6,596 bases of DNA from Actinomycetota bacterium (GTDB lineage Bacteria; Actinomycetota; Actinomycetes; S36-B12), in assembly GCA_016870425.1 (NCBI GenBank), contig VGBQ01000146.1, positions 1-6,596 of the forward strand. The letters run 5' to 3'. Below are positions 1-5,416 of this stretch, piece after piece. The number at the start of each line of letters is the position of its first letter. Position 1 is the first letter of the stretch. Position numbers and translations under genes: made by a program. The notes under the pieces were generated by a model that worked only from the letters and a program-made list of their open reading frames with translations, was not told the DNA's origin and did no database searches.

Positions 1-37
1 CGAGTACAGCGAGGACCACCGCAACACTGCCGATCAT
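1..37 (-). CDS. Start of a hydrophobic protein downstream of aroE (partial; possibly prepilin peptidase)
   Basis: An ATG at 37-35 overlaps the aroE stop codon in an ATGA arrangement and opens a frame that runs off the window after 12 codons. The visible peptide is MIGSVAVVLAVL, which is strongly hydrophobic and fits the first membrane segment or signal anchor of a membrane protein. In many actinobacteria, including the M. tuberculosis aroE neighbourhood, the gene after aroE encodes a small A24-type prepilin leader peptidase, a polytopic membrane protein that starts this way. That identity is inferred from position and hydrophobicity only; no catalytic motif is in view. No good ribosome binding site is seen, so translation would probably depend on coupling to aroE. 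Confidence 0.45.
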   Translation of the reverse strand, partial: MIGSVAVVLAVL

Positions 38-861
38 GCGGGCGCGTGACCGGCGTCGTTCCTCAGTGCGTCACGCATGGCCGCGACGGGTGCGTCCCGT
101 CCCGTCATGAGATGCACCTGGTCGGCGGCCTGCCACAGGAGCAGGTCAAGCCCGTCCGCCACAGTGCCGCCGGCACGGGACCACGTCGTCAGCAGCGCCG
201 TCGGGCCCGCGCCGTAGGCGACATCGAGCAGCACGCCCGGTCGCTCGGGCACGCGGACCACGAGGGGGTCAGCGGCGCGTGGTGGGACGGTCGCGATGAC
301 CACGTCCGCATCGATCGGATCTGTCGAGCCCCATGACTCCAGGCTCACCCTCATCTGGAGTCCGTCGCCGAGGGCGGTCACCTGCCGGGCGCTCTCGGGA
401 CTCCGCGCGATCACCACCGCCTCGCGAACTCCGAGCCGCGCTAATGCCACCAGGGCACTGCGGGCGGTCGCTCCCGAGCCGATGACGGCCCCCCGCTGCG
501 GTGCCAACCCGGGGCCGTGTGCTTCCTGCAGGGCCTGCACCATGCCCCCGACATCCGTGTTGTGCCCCGAGCGTCCCTGCTCCGTGACGACGACAGTGTT
601 GGCGGCGCGCACGAGGGATGCGGTGTCACTGACGTGGTCGAGGAAGGGGAGAACATCTGTCTTGAGCGGCATCGTGAGTGACAGGCCCGCCCACTCGGGC
701 CATGCGCACGCGTCGATGAAGGAAGGGAGCTGCGCTGACGTGACTTCGATGGCGTCGTAGGTCCAGTCGAGGCCGAGCGCTGTGTACGCCGCGCGATGCA
801 ACGCCGGCGAGCGGCTGTGCGCGATGGGTGAGCCCAGGACGGCAGCGCGGCGCGTGACCAT
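34..861 (-). CDS. aroE: Shikimate dehydrogenase (NADP+)
   Basis: A cytoplasmic enzyme of 275 residues, normal length for the family, that reduces 3-dehydroshikimate to shikimate with NADPH in the chorismate pathway. The N-terminal substrate domain has GSPIAHSRSP at about residues 10-19, which holds the serines that bind the substrate carboxylate. TMPLK follows at 63-67, with K67 as the expected catalytic lysine, then ANT at 87-89 and HNTD at 100-103, with D103 as its catalytic partner. The nucleotide domain has a glycine loop, GSGATA, at 128-133, and an Arg at 153 in ARSPES where NADP-specific members bind the 2'-phosphate. A conserved glutamine lies in LLWQAADQ at 241-248. The ATG at 861 begins 4 bases after the mltG stop. 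No strong Shine-Dalgarno is visible, so translation is probably coupled to mltG. The stop overlaps the next start codon. All catalytic residues seem intact. Confidence 0.95.
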   Translation of the reverse strand: MVTRRAAVLGSPIAHSRSPALHRAAYTALGLDWTYDAIEVTSAQLPSFIDACAWPEWAGLSLTMPLKTDVLPFLDHVSDTASLVRAANTVVVTEQGRSGHNTDVGGMVQALQEAHGPGLAPQRGAVIGSGATARSALVALARLGVREAVVIARSPESARQVTALGDGLQMRVSLESWGSTDPIDADVVIATVPPRAADPLVVRVPERPGVLLDVAYGAGPTALLTTWSRAGGTVADGLDLLLWQAADQVHLMTGRDAPVAAMRDALRNDAGHAPA

Positions 862-865
862 GGGA

Positions 866-1969
866 TCAGGGTGCCTGCGGGGCTGCGGTGGCGGCGTACC
901 CCTCGCGGAACTTCTGCTTCCAGACGAGGAACTGCTCGTAGTCCGCGGTGAAGCGCGTGGTGAGCGTCTCCGGATCGACGGTGACGAAGTAGAGCCAGTC
1001 CCCCTTCGCCGGGTTCAGGGCTGCCTCGATCGCCTCCTGGCCCGGTGAATTGATCGGACCCGGCGGCAGGCCGTCGATGACGAAGGTGTTGTACGGCGAG
1101 TCGGTGGTCAGCATGTCTTCCGTGAGGAAGAACGTGTCCTGCTTGAGGGCGTAGTTGACCGTCGAGTCGAATTGCAGCTTCATGCCCTGGTCAAGGCGGT
1201 TGTAGACCACCCGCGCCACCTTGCGGAAGTCCTTCGGTGCCGCTTCGGCCTGGACGAGGCTCGCGACGATGAGCACGTCGTAGGCAGACATGCCCATCCG
1301 CTTGGCGCGCTTCTCCAGGCTCACCTCGTCGGAGGCGATATCGAAGCGGCGCACCATGGCGCCCAGAACCTGCGCCGGTGTGCGGCCGGGGATCACCTCG
1401 TACGACGCGGGGAAGAGGAATCCGTCGGCGCGGCCTCGGGACCACTCGGGCAGTCCGAGGTCCTCGGAGTCCACCGTCGCTGCCGCGAGGTCCGCTTGCG
1501 GGAGCCCGGTGCGTTCGGCGGTGATGCGCAGCGTCTCATCCAGACGCAGGCCCTCCGGCAGGACGAGGGGGGCCGCCCGACTGGCCGGGTCGAGCATCGC
1601 CTCGATCACCTGTGCGGGGTCCATGCCCGTCTGCAGGGAGTAGACGCCGGGTCCGATGCGCGTCGCCCGTTCATCGAGCTCGGCAGTCGCCAGGAAGCTG
1701 GTCGCCGACGTGACAACACCCGCCTCGGCAAGTCTCCCTGCCAGGGTGCTCAGCGAGTCACCACTGTTGACGACCAAGTCCACCGGCTGACCCGGTGCCA
1801 CCATTGCCTGCTCCGCCGGTGCCAGGCCGCGGACTGTCGAGACGGCCCACACGCCCGCGACGATCAGGGCGATAACCCCGAGTGCCGTCACGGTCCAGCG
1901 CACTGGGCTGCGGCGGTTGCGCGACGGCGGCAGGGGATCCTCGGTGAGGAAGGGCACGAGCTGACTCAC
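866..1969 (-). CDS. mltG: Endolytic murein transglycosylase MltG (YceG-like)
   Basis: A 367-residue membrane-anchored lytic transglycosylase that cuts nascent peptidoglycan strands and is thought to set their length. About 24 charged and proline-rich residues face the cytoplasm. One membrane helix follows at about 25-46 (WTVTALGVIALIVAGVWAVS), so the rest is extracytoplasmic. Residues about 62-125 correspond to the LysM-like part (VNSGDSLSTLAGRL). The YceG catalytic domain follows, with GFLFPASYE at 183-191, SLVQAEA at 237-243 where E242 aligns with the catalytic glutamate, and VVYNRL at 254-259. The hallmark SPYNTF and GLPPGPINSPG are at 291-296 and 300-310, then ALNPAKGDWLYFV at 317-329. 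The start is GTG at 1969, chosen because the membrane segment follows directly and a good ribosome binding site precedes it. The cytoplasmic tail is short compared with the long proline-rich tails of some actinobacterial homologues. The gene lies 36 bases after ruvX and 4 before aroE. Confidence 0.94.
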   Translation of the reverse strand: MSQLVPFLTEDPLPPSRNRRSPVRWTVTALGVIALIVAGVWAVSTVRGLAPAEQAMVAPGQPVDLVVNSGDSLSTLAGRLAEAGVVTSATSFLATAELDERATRIGPGVYSLQTGMDPAQVIEAMLDPASRAAPLVLPEGLRLDETLRITAERTGLPQADLAAATVDSEDLGLPEWSRGRADGFLFPASYEVIPGRTPAQVLGAMVRRFDIASDEVSLEKRAKRMGMSAYDVLIVASLVQAEAAPKDFRKVARVVYNRLDQGMKLQFDSTVNYALKQDTFFLTEDMLTTDSPYNTFVIDGLPPGPINSPGQEAIEAALNPAKGDWLYFVTVDPETLTTRFTADYEQFLVWKQKFREGYAATAAPQAP

Positions 1970-1979
1970 AGGCTCACCA

Positions 1980-1986
1980 CCTCCCC
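1980..1986 (-). promoter_or_regulatory. Ribosome binding site of mltG
   Basis: On the minus strand GGGGAGG lies 10 bases before the GTG start of mltG, inside the 36-base gap after ruvX. It is the clearest Shine-Dalgarno in the window and supports the GTG at 1969; no other in-frame start lies between it and the ruvX stop. The spacer is slightly long. The presence of an independent site suggests mltG can be initiated without coupling to ruvX. Confidence 0.6.
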
Positions 1987-2005
1987 ATCCGCTCCGGTGC
2001 GACCC

Positions 2006-2512
2006 TCAGAAGGTAACCCCTCGACCCGCACGAGTCCCGTCGGCGCGCTCGCGCGCAAGAGCACCCTCGAGGATGACGACCGCTGCCGCTTGGTCCACGT
2101 AGCCCCGTGACTCGCGCGTGCTCCGACCGGCCTCGCGCAGTGACCGCTGGGCCGTGACCGTCGACAGTCGCTCATCGACGAGGCGCACGGGCACGTCGAG
2201 GGCTCGAGCCAGGTCGGCTCCGAACGCCTCGGCGGCGGCACCGGCGGCGCCGACCTGCCCGTCCAGGCCCAACGGCAGCCCGACGTAGACGATGACGGCG
2301 CCGTGTTCGGCCACGAGGTCCCCGATGCGCTCGATCGTGCGCCCGTCGCGCGTCAGCGTCGCCTCCGGGACAGCCAGGATGCCGTCAGGGTCGCTTCGTG
2401 CAACCCCGACGCGGACCGAGCCGACGTCGATGGCCAGGCGCGTGCCGCGCTCCAGCTCAGGACTCCCCCGCCATGGCCGCGACCGCGGCCTGCACCGCGG
2501 CAAAGGCGTCAT
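2006..2512 (-). CDS. ruvX: Holliday junction resolvase-like / pre-16S rRNA nuclease RuvX (YqgF family)
   Basis: A cytoplasmic RuvC/RNase H-fold protein. The family was first proposed as an alternative Holliday junction resolvase and has since been linked to 16S rRNA 5' end processing. Visible hallmarks, numbered from the ATG at 2512, are LAIDVGSVRVGVARSDP around 27-43 with catalytic D29, YVGLPLGLDG at 77-86, VDERLST at 112-118 and YVDQAAAVVILE at 138-149 with D140. The start is uncertain. ATG at 2512 gives 168 residues and overlaps alaS by 56 bases, with GAGGG five bases upstream. TTG at 2503 gives 165 residues. CTG at 2455, one base after the alaS stop and 7 bases after GGGGGAG, gives 149 residues, the usual family length, and begins right before the conserved core. 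The extra N-terminal residues from ATG are Arg/Pro-rich and lack family similarity, so the true protein may be the short form. A still earlier in-frame ATG at 2575 is less likely. The order alaS-ruvX-mltG is conserved in actinobacteria. Confidence 0.9.
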   Translation of the reverse strand: MTPLPRCRPRSRPWRGSPELERGTRLAIDVGSVRVGVARSDPDGILAVPEATLTRDGRTIERIGDLVAEHGAVIVYVGLPLGLDGQVGAAGAAAEAFGADLARALDVPVRLVDERLSTVTAQRSLREAGRSTRESRGYVDQAAAVVILEGALARERADGTRAGRGVTF

Positions 2513-5135
2513 CCAGGCCCTCGGCGCGCGTGCCGCCACCCTGCGCGATGTCGTCCTTGCCACCGCCTCGTCCATCGACGGCGGGCAGAGCCGCGTCGAG
2601 CAATGCCGTGGCGGTCAGTCCCAGTTCCCGAGCACGATCATTGACCACGCTCACGAGCGCGACGCGACCGTCGTCGATCGATGCCCCGACCATGCCCACG
2701 CCCATATCCGGCCGAGCCGTCGCACGTCCACGCAGGGCGATCTCGCGCAGGTCACCGGCCGACGTGCCGTCGGGCGCGCGGTAGGTCCAGATGCGGAAGG
2801 GGCCGAGGTCGCGACCCTCACCGATCACTCCCTCGACGTTGCTGGTCAGCTGCGCGCTCTTGTAGCGCTGCAGTTCGCGTTCAGCCTCCTTGAGACGCGC
2901 AATGAGGGACTCAATACGATCCGGCAGCTCCTCAGGGCGCGCCTTGACCATCTCCGTGAGTTGGTCCACCAGCACGTGCTCGCGCGCGAGGTGGCGGTAG
3001 GCATCGACGCCGACCAGCGCCTCGACGCGCCGCACTCCCGCGCCGATCGACCCCTCCGAGAGGAAGGTCACCACGCCGAGTTGGCCCGACCGCTGCGCGT
3101 GGGTGCCGCCGCAGAGCTCGTGCGCCCAGTCGCCCACCGAGATCACGCGCACCTCACTGCCGTACTTCTCCCCGAAGAGTGCCATCGCGCCGAAATTGCG
3201 GGCCTCGTCCAGCGTCATCACCTGGGCCATGACCTCCAGGTCGGCGGCGAGGACGTCGTTGACACGCGCCTCCACATCGCGCAGCATCACGTCGCCGACG
3301 GGTCCGGTGCTCGGGAAGTCGAAGCGCAGGCGACCCGGAGCATTCTCCGAGCCCATCTGGGTCGCGGTGTCGCCGAGGAACTCACGGAAGGCACGGTGCA
3401 CGAGGTGCGTCGCCGTGTGCGCACGGGAGATCGCGCGGCGCCGCTCGATGTCGACGTGGCCCACGACCTCGTCCCCGGACACCACCTGGCCGGACGCGAC
3501 GGTGCCGCGATGGATGAAGAGCCCGGGCACCGGCGTCTGCACGTCGTAGATCTCGACGACCGCTCCACTCGAGGTCGTGATCCGCCCGTGGTCGCCGAGC
3601 TGTCCCCCGGCCTCGGCGTAGAAGGGTGTGCGGTTGAGCACGATCTCGACGTGCTCGCCCTCGCCGGCGACGGGGACCACCGCGCCATCGCGCAGGATGC
3701 CGGTGATGACACCCTCCGTCGCCGTCTCGACGTAGCCGGTGAATCCGGTCGTGCCGCCCGTCTCCAGGATCTCGCGGTACGCCGTCACGGAGGCCACGCC
3801 CGCCTTGCGGGATCGCGCATCTGCCTTGGCGCGCTCGCGCTGCTCGGACATGAGCCGGCGGAAGCCCGCCTCATCGACGTCGAGCCCCTGCTCGCGGGCC
3901 ATCTCCAGCGTGAGGTCGAAGGGGAAGCCATACGTGTCGTGGAGGGCAAAGGCCTGGTCGCCGGGCAGGACGCCCGCACCGTTGCTACGCACCTCGGCGG
4001 CAGCCATGTCGAAGATCTGCGTGCCCGTCCTGAGCGTCTGGAGGAAGGCCGCCTCCTCCTGCACGGAGATGCTGCCGATGCGGCTCGCCTCGTCATTGAG
4101 CTCGGGGTACTGCGGCGCCATCGTCACGATCGTGGTGTCCATCAGCTCGCCGATCGAGGGCTCCTCGCAGCCCAGGATGCGCATGTTGCGGATGACCCGG
4201 CGCATGAGACGGCGCAGGACGTATCCGCGACCCTCGTTGCCAGGGATGACGCCGTCGCCGATGAGGAAGGCGCACGTGCGCGAGTGGTCGGCGATGACAC
4301 GCAGCGCGACGTCGGACTTCTCCCCCGCGCCGTAGGCAACCCCGGTGAGCTCGCTGGCTCGATCGAGGATCCGCTTCGTCGTATCGATCTCGTAGATGTT
4401 CTCGACGCCCTGCAGCAGGGCGGCCATGCGCTCCAGCCCCATGCCGGTGTCGATGTTCTTGGCCGGCAGCGGCTTGAGGACATCGAAGTCCTCCTTGGAG
4501 CGCACCGCGGAGAGCTCCTCCTGCATGAAGACGAGGTTCCACACCTCGAGGTAGCGATCCTCGTCGACGATCGGGCCGCCTTCGAGTCCGTACGCCGCTC
4601 CGCGGTCGTAGTAGATCTCCGAGCACGGCCCACCCGGGCCCGGGACGCCCATGGACCAGTAGTTGTCCTTGGGCCCGCGGCGCTGGATGCGCTCGCGCGG
4701 CACTCCGACCTGGCGGTGCCAGATCTCCGCCGCCTCGTCGTCGTCGTCGTAGACGGTGACCCACAGCCTGTCCTCGGCGAAGCCGAAGCCCCCGTCCTGC
4801 ACGCTCCCCGTGAGCAGGTCCCACGCGAAGGGAATCGCGCCCTCCTTGAAGTAGTCACCGAAGGAGAAGTTGCCCGCCATCTGGAAGAAGGACGCGTGGC
4901 GCGTGGTCTTCCCGACCTCTTCGATGTCCAGGGTGCGCACGCACTTCTGCACGCTCGTGGCCCGCGGGTAGGGCGGAGGGGCTTCGCCGAGGAAGTACGG
5001 CTTGAAGGGCACCATGCCCGCATTGACGAAGAGCAGCGTCGGGTCGTCGAGAAGCAGCGACGCAGACGGGATCACCTGGTGCCCGCGTTCGGCAAAGAAC
5101 TTCAAGAAGCGCGTGCGGATTTCGGCGGAGTCCAT
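2457..5135 (-). CDS. alaS: Alanyl-tRNA synthetase
   Basis: A complete 892-residue class II synthetase that attaches alanine to tRNA-Ala in the cytoplasm and edits misacylated Ser and Gly. The aminoacylation domain starts at RTRFLKFFAERGHQ (7-20), with FVNAGMVPFKPYF at 36-48, motif 2 around RHASFFQMAGNFSFGDYFK at 79-97 and motif 3 GMGLERMA at 231-238. The editing domain has PFYAEAGGQ at 504-512, HTATH at 573-577 and CGGTH at 675-679; H573, H577, C675 and H679 form the expected zinc site. A charged helical linker, probably coiled coil, spans about 725-765. The C-terminal C-Ala domain ends with GRGGGKDDIAQGGGT at 855-869, the conserved glycine-rich tRNA-contact motif. The ATG at 5135 shares its A with the TGA stop of the upstream small gene (TGATG), and the Shine-Dalgarno is weak, so translation is probably coupled. 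No truncation or missing key residue is seen. An acidic run, DDDDE at 130-134, is encoded by a short trinucleotide repeat. Confidence 0.98.
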   Translation of the reverse strand: MDSAEIRTRFLKFFAERGHQVIPSASLLLDDPTLLFVNAGMVPFKPYFLGEAPPPYPRATSVQKCVRTLDIEEVGKTTRHASFFQMAGNFSFGDYFKEGAIPFAWDLLTGSVQDGGFGFAEDRLWVTVYDDDDEAAEIWHRQVGVPRERIQRRGPKDNYWSMGVPGPGGPCSEIYYDRGAAYGLEGGPIVDEDRYLEVWNLVFMQEELSAVRSKEDFDVLKPLPAKNIDTGMGLERMAALLQGVENIYEIDTTKRILDRASELTGVAYGAGEKSDVALRVIADHSRTCAFLIGDGVIPGNEGRGYVLRRLMRRVIRNMRILGCEEPSIGELMDTTIVTMAPQYPELNDEASRIGSISVQEEAAFLQTLRTGTQIFDMAAAEVRSNGAGVLPGDQAFALHDTYGFPFDLTLEMAREQGLDVDEAGFRRLMSEQRERAKADARSRKAGVASVTAYREILETGGTTGFTGYVETATEGVITGILRDGAVVPVAGEGEHVEIVLNRTPFYAEAGGQLGDHGRITTSSGAVVEIYDVQTPVPGLFIHRGTVASGQVVSGDEVVGHVDIERRRAISRAHTATHLVHRAFREFLGDTATQMGSENAPGRLRFDFPSTGPVGDVMLRDVEARVNDVLAADLEVMAQVMTLDEARNFGAMALFGEKYGSEVRVISVGDWAHELCGGTHAQRSGQLGVVTFLSEGSIGAGVRRVEALVGVDAYRHLAREHVLVDQLTEMVKARPEELPDRIESLIARLKEAERELQRYKSAQLTSNVEGVIGEGRDLGPFRIWTYRAPDGTSAGDLREIALRGRATARPDMGVGMVGASIDDGRVALVSVVNDRARELGLTATALLDAALPAVDGRGGGKDDIAQGGGTRAEGLDDAFAAVQAAVAAMAGES
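2463..2469 (-). promoter_or_regulatory. Possible ribosome binding site for a short-form ruvX (CTG start)
   Basis: The minus strand reads GGGGGAG within the last codons of alaS, exactly 7 bases before an in-frame CTG at 2455-2453, which itself begins one base after the alaS TGA. Spacing and strength are typical of a real initiation site, and the resulting RuvX would have the family's normal length. CTG starts are rare, so this remains a candidate; the purine run also encodes Gly-Glu at the end of AlaRS. Confidence 0.35.
4735..4749. repeat. Short trinucleotide repeat (TCG)5 inside alaS
   Basis: Five perfect TCG units on the plus strand are read on the minus strand as four GAC codons and a GAG codon, giving DDDDE at about residues 130-134 of AlaRS. 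Acidic residues at this place are common in actinobacterial AlaRS, so the repeat probably reflects codon choice rather than an unstable element. Confidence 0.55.
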
Positions 5136-5137
5136 CA
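5133..5137 (-). other. TGATG stop-start overlap, small gene to alaS
   Basis: The TGA stop of the 90-residue gene (5137-5135) and the ATG of alaS (5135-5133) share one base. Only a weak GC-rich purine stretch precedes the ATG, so ribosomes finishing the small gene probably restart on alaS. This ties AlaRS synthesis to translation of the small protein. Confidence 0.6.
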
Positions 5138-5407
5138 GCCGCCCGTCCGCGACTCAGCGAGCACGCGGGCCGCGGCGGCTCCGGTGACGGGTGCGGAGCG
5201 GACAGCGGGCGCCTGCGCGGTGCCACTGCCCGAGACCGACTCCAGGAGGGAGCGCGCCGATGCGGCGACTGACGTGGCCGAGAAGGTCGCCGCCTGGACG
5301 CTGCCGACGACCCCGCGGGCCTTGGCCTCCTCGAGCAGCTTCTGGCCGCGCCGATAGGCGATGACCCCCGCGGTCGCACCCAGGGCGATCCACACAGTCC
5401 TGCGCAT
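5135..5407 (-). CDS. Small membrane-anchored protein of unknown function (DUF6167-like)
   Basis: A 90-residue protein. It opens with MRRTVWIALGATAGVIAYRR: two arginines, then a short hydrophobic segment at about residues 5-18, then basic residues, which looks like a single membrane anchor. Residues about 20-60 are rich in Ala, Ser and charged residues and could form an amphipathic helix; the tail to residue 90 is Ala/Pro/Thr-rich and probably disordered. Small proteins with this kind of N-terminus, annotated as DUF6167, often sit directly before alaS in actinobacteria. I make the match from the N-terminal pattern and position, not from a search. Function is unknown. The ATG at 5407 lies 9 bases after the rarA stop with no clear Shine-Dalgarno, and its stop overlaps the alaS start. 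The neighbour DUF948 gene that often accompanies this family is absent here. Confidence 0.75.
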   Translation of the reverse strand: MRRTVWIALGATAGVIAYRRGQKLLEEAKARGVVGSVQAATFSATSVAASARSLLESVSGSGTAQAPAVRSAPVTGAAAARVLAESRTGG

Positions 5408-5416
5408 GCCCGGAGC

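Noticed and set aside
1970..2005. The 36-base ruvX-mltG gap as a promoter or terminator
   Set aside because: It holds a ribosome binding site but no recognisable -35/-10 pair and no stem followed by a T run.
1172..2110. Plus-strand open frame of 312 codons antisense to mltG
   Set aside because: It lies opposite mltG and the end of ruvX, has shadow-like Arg/His-rich composition and no family signature.
2292..5357. Plus-strand open frame of 1021 codons covering all of alaS
   Set aside because: It is antisense to a clearly real AlaRS gene. Long antisense frames arise in GC-rich genes because stop codons are rare. The translation is dominated by Arg, His, Ala, Asp and Val, with no recognisable domain, and I see no supporting start context.
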